The notes under the pieces: generated by a model
Databases searched by the model: none
Told to the model about the DNA's origin: nothing
Seen by the model: the letters and a program-made list of their open reading frames with translations, nothing else
Position numbers and translations under genes: made by a program
DNA from: Eggerthella sp. CAG:298
GTDB taxonomy: Bacteria > Actinomycetota > Coriobacteriia > Coriobacteriales > Eggerthellaceae
Reading direction: 5' to 3'
Length of the DNA: 36,021 nucleotides
Assembly: GCA_000435675.1 (NCBI GenBank)
Contig: FR895127.1
Location: forward strand, 1 to 36,021
Part shown: positions 14,285 through 23,116 of the stretch, in pieces
How the letters are laid out: the number at the start of each line of letters is the position of its first letter
How positions within the stretch are numbered: position 1 is the stretch's first letter

Positions 14285-17002
14285 CTACTTAGTGATACGA
14301 ATCTCTTCGATCGTGATCTTCTTCAAATATTCCTTGTCGAGCACACAGCCGATACCTGCATCATGACCTGGTGCGTTAAGTGTCAGTGCTCCATTCTTGA
14401 GCGCAACCGGCGGCAGCGCAACGTCCTCTTTGAAATAGTGCCCCGCATCTGAGATATCGCCCGGCAAGTTCACGTAGGGCAACGTCTCGAACGCAGCATA
14501 CGTGCGCTTTGAGACACCCGTATCGAACATCCCTGCCATCCAGATCTGCTTGCCATGCTCGGCCGCCCAATTGCAGAAATCGAGCGCAGGTTGAATGCCA
14601 CCGAACTTAGCGATCTTGATAGCATACACGCTCAAGTTGTCGATCTCCATCGCATGATGCATATCACGTGCAGAAACGACCGACTCGTCTAAACAGATAG
14701 GCGTCTTGATCGAATCCTGCAACAGCGAAAGGCGCTCGAGCAGGTCTTTCAAGCCAGAGGTGGGCGTATAGTTCGGATCGAGTGGCTCTTCAAGACACGT
14801 GATATTGAGCGCGTCGAGCTTATAGAGGATATCCATGGTCTCTTCCGTGAACGACTGATTCGCATCGAGGAAGATCATGAGGTCGGGGTGCTTCTCGCGT
14901 ACCGCGCGCACTTTCTCAAGACAGGAATCTGGCGTGATCTTGATCTTCACGCGATCATATCCAGCGGCGACTGCGCGATCAACTTCAGCAAGCGTGTCTT
15001 CAGTGCTCATGATGCCTATCACGGTTCCGCCACGAACCTGCTTGCCACGCACGCCACCGATGAGCTCCCACAAAGGCGCACCGACCACTTTGCCGTACAG
15101 GTCCCACACGGCCGATTCGACCGCAGCCTTCGCCATCGGATAATTCGCAAGCGCTGGGAAGGTGGCGAACGAGCGGCTCACTTCACTCGGATGAAGATAA
15201 CGTTCGTTCATCACGATGCTCGAAATAACATCCTTGGTGATCGCGTAATCGTCGCCGAGCGTTTCGGGAAGATACCAGTTCGTTGTGAATGAAACGCACT
15301 CGCCGATACCGGTACGCCCTGCCCAATCTTCGAGCTCGATGAAGAACGACTCGCGGGTATCGATCTCGCGCTTCGGCGTTTTGATGGGCGTGTTGTAGGG
15401 CTGGCGCGTGCGATAGAGCGTGACCGACTTGATATCGATGCGCCTATCGTAAAGACGCTTGAGCGCGATGCGATCGACTTTACCCACAGATGTCTGCGGG
15501 AACTGCTCGAGCACGAGAATATGCTTCGGATGATGCAAATGCGACATATGAGGCTCGAGGTATTCGTGAATATTGCGCGCGAATTCCTGCGGACAAGAGG
15601 CAGGCCGGATACCCGTCTCTTCGGGATCGAGACCCAGCTCCTTATAGTCTTTCGCAATGGCTTCAGGTGAATAGTCGGCCTCGATGAACGCCACCGGTCT
15701 ATAGCCCCACAGCTCATCTGCGGTGCCGAACACATAGGCATCCTTCACGCCGGGAATGCGCAAGAGCGCCTCGCGAATCTCTTCCGGATAGATGTTCTCA
15801 CCACCGGAAATGATGAGATCTTCCACGCGCTCATACACGTAGAGCTTGCCATCCCGCCCCATGCGAGCACGATCGCCCGTCACGAAATAGCCATCCATGC
15901 TCATCGCAGCACGGGCGTTCAGATAACCCGAGAACACCCCGGGGCCTTTCACCTGAAGTTGGCCGACCCCTTGCTTGTCGGGCTGAACGATATGAACAAG
16001 ATAGCCTGGCAACATGCGCAAGCCCCCATCGAACCCACGCGTGATGGGCGCACAAGCGATCATGGAGGATGTCTCGGTCATCCCGTAGCTCGCGAAAACG
16101 CTCGCTCGGGCGCGAAGCGCCTGCTTGATAGTCTTCTTATTGAGCGCAGCACCGCCCAGCAGGATGCATTTATACTGCGCGATGATGCGGTCGTTGTCGT
16201 AGGCGAGCAAGTCCTGCAAGATCTTGTCGACCACGGAAATATGCGTAACCTTGAAGCTCAAGGCATCGTTGAGCAGGCGCGATGGCTGGTAACGAAGGTA
16301 GAGCAAGAACGGGCTTTCGTTTACAAGCGAACGTACCATGACTTCAAACCCGCCGATATGGCACATGGGCAAAACGAGCTGCCAGATGCCTTTACCTGGT
16401 TTGCAGAGCGCCTTGGTCGCCGCCACCGCTGCACCATGGAGCGAACGCCAAGAAAGCTGTGTTGCCTTCGGAGTACCAGAAGAACCCGAGGTGAACATGA
16501 TGAGTCCGATATGGTCGGGATCGAATTCGCGTTCTTTCTTCTCCGCATAGGAGAGGATCTCCATCGTGCGCGGATTCACCGGAATCTGGCCGTTAGGCTC
16601 ATGCGCGAGCTCCATGATGCCGATGCCGAGCGAATCGATGATCATGCGCTGGATGTGCTCTTCAGTAAGGATCGCGATGTTGTTCTGGTTCGACGCGTTT
16701 TCGAGCTCGACCTTACGCAGTAAGCGCTCTTCATCGGATAAGCGCGGATTCAGAACGGCAAGCGTTGCCCCCAGATAGGCAACGGCAAAGGAGAGGAACA
16801 CGAATTCTGGTCCGTTGAACAGGTTGCATGCAATATAGCGCGCGTCCTTGCCAAGGCCTTTTTTCTCGAGCTCCTGTGCAAGCGCCGCAGCGGCAAGGTG
16901 TGTTTGGCGATACGAAAAGACTTCCGACCCCGATTCAAGTTGCGTGTAGAAGAACGCCTTCGAACCTTTTTCTCGGGCAAGTTGTGCGAGCTTAATGATC
17001 AT
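14285..17002 (-). CDS. menE-menC: Fused o-succinylbenzoate-CoA ligase / o-succinylbenzoate synthase
   Basis: A 905-residue two-domain protein. Residues 1-520 are an AMP-forming ligase (MenE): phosphate loop FTSGSSGTPK at 170-179, YGMTET at 306-311, the hinge VTGDRARMG near 374-382, and the C-terminal lysine K508 in TSVGKVDR. Residues about 525-905 are an enolase-superfamily o-succinylbenzoate synthase (MenC): catalytic K686/K688 (KIKI), metal ligands D713, E738/E739 and D772, and the second base K796 (IKIAKFGG). One chain would thus dehydrate SHCHC to o-succinylbenzoate and activate it to the CoA thioester. The two genes are normally separate but adjacent as menE-menC, in the same order as this fusion. 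ATG at 17002. Last enzyme gene of the leftward men operon, 142 bases after menB. All catalytic residues are present, so both halves are expected to be active. Confidence 0.9.
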   Translation of the reverse strand: MIIKLAQLAREKGSKAFFYTQLESGSEVFSYRQTHLAAAALAQELEKKGLGKDARYIACNLFNGPEFVFLSFAVAYLGATLAVLNPRLSDEERLLRKVELENASNQNNIAILTEEHIQRMIIDSLGIGIMELAHEPNGQIPVNPRTMEILSYAEKKEREFDPDHIGLIMFTSGSSGTPKATQLSWRSLHGAAVAATKALCKPGKGIWQLVLPMCHIGGFEVMVRSLVNESPFLLYLRYQPSRLLNDALSFKVTHISVVDKILQDLLAYDNDRIIAQYKCILLGGAALNKKTIKQALRARASVFASYGMTETSSMIACAPITRGFDGGLRMLPGYLVHIVQPDKQGVGQLQVKGPGVFSGYLNARAAMSMDGYFVTGDRARMGRDGKLYVYERVEDLIISGGENIYPEEIREALLRIPGVKDAYVFGTADELWGYRPVAFIEADYSPEAIAKDYKELGLDPEETGIRPASCPQEFARNIHEYLEPHMSHLHHPKHILVLEQFPQTSVGKVDRIALKRLYDRRIDIKSVTLYRTRQPYNTPIKTPKREIDTRESFFIELEDWAGRTGIGECVSFTTNWYLPETLGDDYAITKDVISSIVMNERYLHPSEVSRSFATFPALANYPMAKAAVESAVWDLYGKVVGAPLWELIGGVRGKQVRGGTVIGIMSTEDTLAEVDRAVAAGYDRVKIKITPDSCLEKVRAVREKHPDLMIFLDANQSFTEETMDILYKLDALNITCLEEPLDPNYTPTSGLKDLLERLSLLQDSIKTPICLDESVVSARDMHHAMEIDNLSVYAIKIAKFGGIQPALDFCNWAAEHGKQIWMAGMFDTGVSKRTYAAFETLPYVNLPGDISDAGHYFKEDVALPPVALKNGALTLNAPGHDAGIGCVLDKEYLKKITIEEIRITK

Positions 17003-17144
17003 GGCTCTATCCTTTATCGATCGTGAAGTCTCTTTTGTTTATCTTCAAGGTGGCGAACGCAGCGGTGAGCACAGAATCCATTCGCAAGCTCGCTAACGAA
17101 CTGCTTGAACTACTGGCAACAACACCAAACGCTTTTACCGAGCA

Positions 17145-17984
17145 TCACGGGAATTTCGGGAATTGTCCGAAATCGGGATCACGATGCTCCTTGAATGCAT
17201 CACGACCTTCCATCGCTTCTTCGGTGGTGTAGTACAGAAGCGTAGCATCACCGCCAAGCTGCTGAATGCCCGCGAGTCCATCTGTTGCTGCATTGAAAGA
17301 TGCTTTCATGAAGCGCAATGCCGTGGGCGAATGCTTCAAGATCTCACGCGCCCAAGAAACACATTCGGCTTCAAGCTCGTCAAAGGGAACGACCTTGTTC
17401 ACAAGCCCCATGTCGAGTGCTTCTTGCGCGGTGTATTGGCGGCAGAGATACCAGATCTCGCGCGCTTTCTTCTGCCCGACGATGGCAGCCAGATAGCCTG
17501 CACCGTATCCAGCATCGAAGCTGCCTACACGTGGACCGGTCTGGCCGAACTTCGCAGTATCAGCTGCGATCGTTAGGTCGCAGAGCATGTTGAGCACGTT
17601 GCCACCACCGATGGAGTAACCATTCACCATCGCGATGACCGGCTTCGGGATCACACGAATGAGACGCTGAACGTCCAAGATATTCAAACGCGGGATGTTG
17701 TCTTCGCCCACGTATCCGCCGGTGCCGCGCTTCTTTTGATCGCCGCCCGAGCAGAACGCTTCATCTTCGTGGCGCCCACCATGGTTCGCACCCGTGAGCA
17801 ACACCACGCCGATCGCGGCATCGTCGCGCGCTTCGGTGAAAGCATTGTAGAGTTCAACGGCGGTCAGTGGCGTGAACGCATTGCGACGCTCGGGACGGTT
17901 GATCGTGATCTTCGCGATCCCGTCAAGCGTTTCGTAGATGATCTCTTTGTATTCTTTGCCACGTTGCCAGGCAAATTCGCTCAT
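17145..17984 (-). CDS. menB: 1,4-dihydroxy-2-naphthoyl-CoA synthase
   Basis: A 279-residue crotonase-fold enzyme that cyclises o-succinylbenzoyl-CoA (Dieckmann-type) to 1,4-dihydroxy-2-naphthoyl-CoA. Seen: oxyanion-hole segment FCSGGDQKKRG, the GYSIGGG turn and the family-specific GSFDAGYGAGYLA loop carrying the catalytic aspartate (most MenB proteins have DGGYG, so one Gly is Ala). The C-terminal YTTEEAMEGRDAF stretch is characteristic of MenB. The ATG at 17984 has an AAGGAG Shine-Dalgarno; the frame extends upstream to 18071, but that segment lacks family similarity. Between menH and menE-menC in the leftward operon. Confidence 0.95.
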   Translation of the reverse strand: MSEFAWQRGKEYKEIIYETLDGIAKITINRPERRNAFTPLTAVELYNAFTEARDDAAIGVVLLTGANHGGRHEDEAFCSGGDQKKRGTGGYVGEDNIPRLNILDVQRLIRVIPKPVIAMVNGYSIGGGNVLNMLCDLTIAADTAKFGQTGPRVGSFDAGYGAGYLAAIVGQKKAREIWYLCRQYTAQEALDMGLVNKVVPFDELEAECVSWAREILKHSPTALRFMKASFNAATDGLAGIQQLGGDATLLYYTTEEAMEGRDAFKEHRDPDFGQFPKFP

Positions 17985-18098
17985 GGACGCTTCTCCTTTT
18001 CTTTCGCGCTTCTTCGCTGTATCAGCGTTGCTCGTCTTTTGTTGCGTACGTGCACTTTGCAACAAGCCCACCCATTGCGCAGCAGAGAACGCTCCGCT

Positions 18099-19010
18099 CT
18101 ATGCCGTACGCATCAAAAACGCACGTACGACTTGTGCAAATTGATCGGGCGCTTCGAGATGAGTATTGTGACCTACGTCACGCATCACCTCTATCTGCAA
18201 AAATCCCGTACCGCAAAGCAGAGAATCCTTGTGTTCATCCGCCCAGGTACGCATCAAATCTCGTGCAATCTCAGTATAAGCCACATCGCGCTCACCCACT
18301 ATATAAAGTAAGGGCTTATTGAGGTGTGCCAATGCGGGACGAAGATCGTCCATCTTGTGCTGGCCCGCATCGCTCAAATTCGCACGCAAAGCCAGCGGGT
18401 CATTCGCCGCACGCTCTTCACGAACGCGCGAACGCGTTGCCTCTGGAAGCTCGGCTTGCGTGGCAAAAAGGGGCAGCGCTTCCCAGTAATCGAGAAAAGC
18501 AGCCAGCGGGTGTGTTGGGTCAAGAGCGATCGAACGATCAAGTTCAGCGATCATGCGCTCCGTTTTTTCTGCACGCGCCGTACGCGCATCATCATTTTTG
18601 GGGCCTAATCCCGCCGATTCCAATATAAGTGCAGAGACATTCTCGGGATAGCGAGAGGCATAGAGTGCCGCGATGCGCCCACCCAAGGAATAGCCCACGA
18701 GCGAAACGGACTGTGTTCTCCCTGTTAGATCGTTCTTTCTTGCCCAAGCAACAAGCGTATTCACCTGTTCGACATACGCCTCGAGCGATAGCTCATCACC
18801 GGGTGAAAACGGAGTTTTTCCATGTCCTAAGAGATCAGGCGCTAGGACATGATACCCTTCCAATTGCGGCGCGATCTGCGCCCAAGAAGCACCTGTTTGC
18901 ATGAAGCCATGCAAGAGGATGACCAGCGGATTTCCTAGTTTTCCACATGCATGGACCCGTCCGACCCCATCGATGTCAAACGTACGGTTTTCAACATCAT
19001 CATGTATCAT
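18099..19010 (-). CDS. menH: Alpha/beta-hydrolase, likely SHCHC synthase
   Basis: About 303 residues. MenH eliminates pyruvate from SEPHCHC to give SHCHC. The fold markers are an oxyanion HGFMQTG segment, nucleophile S108 in GYSLGGR and the catalytic histidine near 281 in DVGHNTHLE; the GYSLGGR and GHN-H features match known MenH. It is somewhat longer than typical MenH (250-270). The start is uncertain: ATG at 19010 (AAGAAGAG upstream) is preferred over ATG at 19034. Its place between menD and menB, exactly as in the Bacillus menFDHBEC order, supports the call over a generic hydrolase. Confidence 0.85.
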   Translation of the reverse strand: MIHDDVENRTFDIDGVGRVHACGKLGNPLVILLHGFMQTGASWAQIAPQLEGYHVLAPDLLGHGKTPFSPGDELSLEAYVEQVNTLVAWARKNDLTGRTQSVSLVGYSLGGRIAALYASRYPENVSALILESAGLGPKNDDARTARAEKTERMIAELDRSIALDPTHPLAAFLDYWEALPLFATQAELPEATRSRVREERAANDPLALRANLSDAGQHKMDDLRPALAHLNKPLLYIVGERDVAYTEIARDLMRTWADEHKDSLLCGTGFLQIEVMRDVGHNTHLEAPDQFAQVVRAFLMRTA

Positions 19011-19097
19011 GTTCGCTCTTCTTTGCTTTCTCATCCTGTGTTCAGTGGAAAACTGATGCTAGCAAAATGCCTGGTCAAAGCCAAATTTGTGGTACAC

Positions 19098-21032
19098 TCA
19101 CTGAAACTGGCGGAATCGGCCAGCAAGACCTTCGAGCGAGAAATCAACCTCCAGCAGGTGTATCCCTCCTGTCCCACTCCAGCTATCAAGCGTGGCACGA
19201 AAATCATCGAGGCCAGATACGTTTTTGTATAGCACGCCGAAGAGTTTTCCACATGCTTCGAAATCGACCTGTTGAGGCGTTAAGAACAAACGTTCGAAAT
19301 AGGGATCGCTCGATTTTTGAGGAAGCATATCGAAGATGCCGCCGCCGCCATTATTGAAAAGGATCACGATGATCGAAGGCATCGGTTTGCCGGATGCTGC
19401 GCGCAATTCTAGTTCGTGCTGGAGCGCAAACGCGTTGAGATCGTGGAGCAGCGTAAGATCTCCGGTAAGAAAATAGGTCTGGTCATACGCTTGCGCTGCA
19501 CCGAGCGCAGAGGAAAGCGTGCCATCGATCCCGTTGAGCCCACGATTTGCGAGCAGCGTTACATCACAGGCGCGGCGGGCGCGCGGTGCCCCTAATTCAA
19601 TAACTCCCGCAACCGGAGTGGAAGGTTTCACGTAAAACGTATCGAACGCGCGAATGGCCATGCTGTTGGCACTGAAGATGAGCGAACGGGGAGCAGCATG
19701 CTCGATGAGCGCTTGGACATACGCACCCTCAAGAGCGATCTCTTGGTTGAAGCACCCCTCACGCGTGCAGGTATAGACAAAGCTCGCGTCTTCAACACTC
19801 GTAATAAGTGAGGCTTCGGCTTCATTCGCTTCGGCCCATCGATCGATGTTGGGCGTAGAAGATTTTTCGCTCATTTCGCTTGCCTCACCAAAGCTCGCAA
19901 CGAACGCAAGCGGATCGCATTTCACGAACGTGGTGGTGGCAGCATCGAAATCGCGTGTTTCGAGCGGATCGACCACGATCTGAATATGGGGCTTCGTCTC
20001 AAGCGTTTTGAATATGCGCTTCGAAACAGGATAGCGCCCGAACCGAACGACCACATCGAACCCGGGGCAAGTCTCACGCCCGAAGATGTTGTCGTAGTTG
20101 TCGATGATCGCCGCATCGGCGTAATTACGCAGCTGCGAAAGCGGATCGGCCAAAAGCGGAATGTCGAAGCGATGCGCCCATGAAAGAAGCGTGCGTACAT
20201 GCTCATCACGTGTATCCCAGCTTGCAGAGCTACGCGCATCGAAAACACCAAGCGTGCCTTCTCCGCAAAGTGCAATCACCCGCTTTTCTTCGAACAGGCG
20301 CTCCAGCTTCACCGCCTGATCGGGCATGAGCGCGCATGAAGATTCGATCAAAAGCGGCAGCGCGTCATGCGAAGCAGCGCGCTCAAGTTCGAACACACCT
20401 GCCCTATCATATGCAGGAACAAGCGGCTCATCGAACGGGAAGTTGATATGCACTGGTGCGCTCAGTAATGTTTGGGGAGCAAGAGCCACCAACACTTCAC
20501 GCGCGACTTGACGTGCATACCGCACCTGTTCGATCGCACCAGTCGGTTCGGGCATGTTCCAAAACTGACGCACATGGCTGCCGAAGATCTTGAGCTGATC
20601 GCATGTTTGGGGAGCGCCAAGCTGCTGCAACCGCGCTGGACGATCGCCCGAAAGAACGAGCAACGGGACGCGCGAAGACTCTGCTTCGAGCACTGCCGGG
20701 TAATAGTTGGCCACCGCCGTACCCGAGGTGCAGATCACCGCTACCGCTTGCCCAGTCGCCTTCGCCAGACCCAACGCGAAAAAAGCAGCACCGCGTTCAT
20801 CCACATCCACGTACACATCCAAATCTGAAGCATAGGCCATCATGGAAAGCGGAGTCGAACGCGAACCAGGGCTTATGACCACAGCACGCACGCCACCACG
20901 GATAAGCTCATCGAAAAACGCACCTATATAGGTAGCGAGCGCTACAGAGAGATCAGTAGCGCTCGGTAGCGGGTGTTCGCTCGTGCAGGCTTCGTTATCC
21001 TGCATAGAACTGTTCATCATCTCGTTCGCCAT
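19098..21032 (-). CDS. menD: 2-succinyl-5-enolpyruvyl-6-hydroxy-3-cyclohexene-1-carboxylate synthase
   Basis: A 644-residue thiamine-diphosphate enzyme joining 2-oxoglutarate and isochorismate to SEPHCHC. The N-terminal domain has the VISPGSRSTPLS anion-binding segment and catalytic E79 (VDERGAAFF); the C-terminal domain has the Mg-ThDP motif running from GDLTLLHDLN to NNGGGGIFDMLP. Length is somewhat above the usual 550-600, with extra residues at the N terminus. The ATG at 21032 lies one base beyond the menF stop codon, with AAGGGGAG upstream inside menF, so the two are translationally coupled. Confidence 0.95.
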   Translation of the reverse strand: MANEMMNSSMQDNEACTSEHPLPSATDLSVALATYIGAFFDELIRGGVRAVVISPGSRSTPLSMMAYASDLDVYVDVDERGAAFFALGLAKATGQAVAVICTSGTAVANYYPAVLEAESSRVPLLVLSGDRPARLQQLGAPQTCDQLKIFGSHVRQFWNMPEPTGAIEQVRYARQVAREVLVALAPQTLLSAPVHINFPFDEPLVPAYDRAGVFELERAASHDALPLLIESSCALMPDQAVKLERLFEEKRVIALCGEGTLGVFDARSSASWDTRDEHVRTLLSWAHRFDIPLLADPLSQLRNYADAAIIDNYDNIFGRETCPGFDVVVRFGRYPVSKRIFKTLETKPHIQIVVDPLETRDFDAATTTFVKCDPLAFVASFGEASEMSEKSSTPNIDRWAEANEAEASLITSVEDASFVYTCTREGCFNQEIALEGAYVQALIEHAAPRSLIFSANSMAIRAFDTFYVKPSTPVAGVIELGAPRARRACDVTLLANRGLNGIDGTLSSALGAAQAYDQTYFLTGDLTLLHDLNAFALQHELELRAASGKPMPSIIVILFNNGGGGIFDMLPQKSSDPYFERLFLTPQQVDFEACGKLFGVLYKNVSGLDDFRATLDSWSGTGGIHLLEVDFSLEGLAGRFRQFQ

Positions 21033-21033
21033 G

Positions 21034-22284
21034 TTACTCCCCTTGAAAGGCGCTCAGGATCGTTTTGAATTTCATATCGATCTCGTTGAATTCTTCGCGC
21101 GGATCGCTGCCTTCGACCACGCCGCACCCCGCATAGATCCATCCAGCCTCACCATCGAATACGCCCGATCGGATAGCCACGGAAAATTCGCCATTATCTT
21201 CAGCGTCCACCACTCCGACCGCACCACCGAAGAAGCCGCGGTTGTAACTTTCTATCTCGCGAAGCGACATGAGCGCTTCGCCCACTGGTTGGCCAGCAAG
21301 TGCAGGCGTAGGATGCAGTTGCTCCATAAGAGAAAAGAGGGAAACCCCCTCCATAACGCACGCGCGAGCAGGTGTATAGAGATGCTGAACATGCTTGAGC
21401 GGCAGGATGGTAGGTTCTGTTGGAATATCGACATCGTAGCAATTGCGCTCGAATACTTCGCGGATGAAGCGCACCACGTAATCATGCTCGCGTCGATTCT
21501 TCTCATCATTCATAAGAAATGTTGCGAACTGCTCGCGCTCTTCAGGTGTCGATCCAATTGCTGCTGTACCTGCAAGACACATGCTCTCAACTTGGCAACC
21601 TTGCTTGCGCACGAGCAACTCTGGCGTGCATCCACAGAAAAATACATCGCCATAGCGATACAGGAACACCGTTCCCTGCGCCTTGCCATCGATGAGATTC
21701 AGCAGCACGTCCTTTGACGAGAACGGAGCAGTTGCCACGACCGCCTGACGTCGTGAGGGCACGAGCTTCTTCACACGCTCTTTTTTAATAAGAGAGAGCG
21801 TAGCTTCCATTTCTTCATCCCACGCCTCGTAACTATCGGGCACTACCGAATAGCGAATCGAGCGTCGCTCGCGAGTGGGCGCGTTGCTTGCATGACGAAG
21901 AAAACGCTCGACCCTTCCCTTGTACACGGGGCCAAGGCTGTTCACTTGCAAAAAGCAACCCTGCTCATTTTCGATCAGCACCACTTCAGGGATCATGAGG
22001 CGTAAACGCGGAAATGCCTGCATCATCTCATCGGCTGGTTTGGGATTAGACGCATCAAATCGATTGAATGAGAACATGACCGTGGGCACCGCAGCCTCGC
22101 CCTGCAGAACATGATCAAGATCTTCACGCGACGCGATCGCAATGCAACGACCAAGCCCTAAATAGCGCTGCGGCACATCCTTGCGATAGTAAACGAATTG
22201 ATCGGTGAAGCCTTTTTGCAACACACAATACGTATTGAGCAGATCGCTCTCAAGTGGAACCGTATAGGAATAGAGCTTTGCCAC
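21034..22284 (-). CDS. menF: Isochorismate synthase
   Basis: First gene of the leftward menaquinone operon: converts chorismate to isochorismate with Mg2+. The chorismate-binding domain fills the C-terminal two thirds: GCTPELLV, CLAGTAAIG, LMNDEKNRREHDYVV, a QLHPTPALAGQP segment, GFFGGAVG and YAGCGVV. I choose a GTG start at 22284 (416 residues) because AAGGGGG lies five bases upstream; the frame also offers ATG at 22302 and GTG at 22311, neither with a Shine-Dalgarno. The N-terminal part is divergent, as usual in this family. It could in principle be a salicylate- or siderophore-type isochorismate synthase, but direct coupling to menD makes menF clear. Confidence 0.92.
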   Translation of the reverse strand: MAKLYSYTVPLESDLLNTYCVLQKGFTDQFVYYRKDVPQRYLGLGRCIAIASREDLDHVLQGEAAVPTVMFSFNRFDASNPKPADEMMQAFPRLRLMIPEVVLIENEQGCFLQVNSLGPVYKGRVERFLRHASNAPTRERRSIRYSVVPDSYEAWDEEMEATLSLIKKERVKKLVPSRRQAVVATAPFSSKDVLLNLIDGKAQGTVFLYRYGDVFFCGCTPELLVRKQGCQVESMCLAGTAAIGSTPEEREQFATFLMNDEKNRREHDYVVRFIREVFERNCYDVDIPTEPTILPLKHVQHLYTPARACVMEGVSLFSLMEQLHPTPALAGQPVGEALMSLREIESYNRGFFGGAVGVVDAEDNGEFSVAIRSGVFDGEAGWIYAGCGVVEGSDPREEFNEIDMKFKTILSAFQGE

Positions 22285-22404
22285 CGATGCCCCCTTGTTC
22301 ATTGCGGCCACGCTGTATAACGCTGTGTTTTCCTCGCCCGAAGTTAGCCTTATACAACCTGTCCGCTAACCACTAAGATTGTGATACCAACGTGTTCGTT
22401 TCCT

Positions 22405-22413
22405 ATTCTATCA
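22405..22413 (-). promoter_or_regulatory. Candidate extended -10 promoter of the men operon
   Basis: On the minus strand the sequence reads TGATAGAAT, an extended -10 element (TGN-TAGAAT) about 120 bases before the menF start. No good -35 at standard spacing is seen (a TTGCGC lies 15 bases upstream). A second possible -10, TATAAG, lies nearer the gene at about 22350. The rest of 22285-22564 shows nothing I can assign. Confidence 0.35.
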
Positions 22414-22564
22414 CGGGCGCACAGGGCGCAACTTCCTACCGTTCACCCGGCGATAGAGCACAAATGATTACGCTATAACCCCTGATAAACACGTTCATCC
22501 TACAAAACAATCCGTTCACCTTGTGAAGGTTTCAATATGGTATTGAAAGATTAATAATGCATTT

Positions 22565-22752
22565 GTGGCTAATCCCCCCTCCAAGCCACCCTTTTTCCTT
22601 TGGAAGATGATCATCCCCCCCTTCAGGTCATCTTCTCCACGGAGCTCGTGACCCTTGAGTTCCATTATTCTTCGTGGCCCGGGTTCCACCGGGCTTCACG
22701 AAGACCCCTTCCTTTTCAATGAGCCGTCCCCTTTGGCTCATTGAACTTTTTT
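22565..22752 (+). ncRNA. 6C-like structured RNA with five hairpins and terminator
   Basis: Five consecutive stem-loops on the plus strand: (1) 22565-22570/22584-22589, loop with six C; (2) 22603-22610/22628-22635, loop with seven C; (3) 22641-22647/22657-22663, loop with ACCC; (4) 22670-22683/22689-22703; (5) 22716-22725/22735-22744, perfect 10-bp stem, loop with CCCC, then six T. Two neighbouring hairpins each carrying at least six cytosines in the loop define the 6C RNA motif known in Actinobacteria. A TAATAAT element at 22552-22558 would place a transcript start near the first stem. The array looks longer than the usual two-hairpin 6C form. C-rich loops could pair with G-rich ribosome-binding sites. 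It may be a free small RNA, as its own terminator suggests, or the terminated leader of the Mg gene pair downstream. Confidence 0.75.
22715..22752 (+). terminator. Strong intrinsic terminator of the 6C-like RNA
   Basis: A perfect 10-bp stem, extendable by one A-T pair, with a 9-base loop is followed by C and six T at 22747-22752. It separates the hairpin array from the leader of the downstream gene. Confidence 0.9.
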
Positions 22753-23116
22753 GGGGCACTTTTAAGGATGTAATCAACCTTTCAAAAACTTTATTCCCCC
22801 GTGTGATACGTTTCGCGTAAAATTAAAAAGCTCGAAAACTGTTTAGGCATTTTCGCGCCAACTATTACCTAAGGAAAGGACGTTACGTGAAGGTTCGAAA
22901 ATCGAAACCTCACAGTAATTAGTCTTTAACCTCCCTTCGAGGATCTCCTTCGTCGCGGTGGCTAAAGACAACTGCGATGAAAAGAGGTTTGCTGCTTCTT
23001 TGCGGGCTCGAAAAGCGCTCGCACCTGAAGCACGGCCGTTTCCTTGATCTTCTGCTGCAAACCGCTGCGCAGAGTTCATATGAAACCGCGCCGATCAAAC
23101 CGCCCAAAGGAGATCT
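22753..23116 (+). promoter_or_regulatory. Long leader before the MgtE-like gene
   Basis: A 364-base gene-free stretch. A perfect Shine-Dalgarno (AAAGGAG) at its end serves the ATG at 23117. Around 22862-22922 an imperfect outer pairing (ACTATTAC with GTAATTAGT) encloses an inner bulged hairpin (GTGAAGGTTCGA with TCGAAACCTCAC), suggesting a folded RNA. The classical M-box (ykoK) consensus is not visible. Promoter elements are unclear; TAAAAT at about 22819 is a possible -10. A short ORF from an ATG at 22977 overlaps the gene start but lacks a Shine-Dalgarno. Confidence 0.45.

Noticed and set aside
13455..14366. 303-residue rightward open frame opposite the bactofilin-like gene
   Set aside because: Antisense shadow; it also runs into the menE-menC end and has no recognisable domains.
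22753..23116. M-box (ykoK) or yybP-ykoY riboswitch
   Set aside because: The conserved sequence blocks of these classes are not visible, although location and downstream function would suit them.
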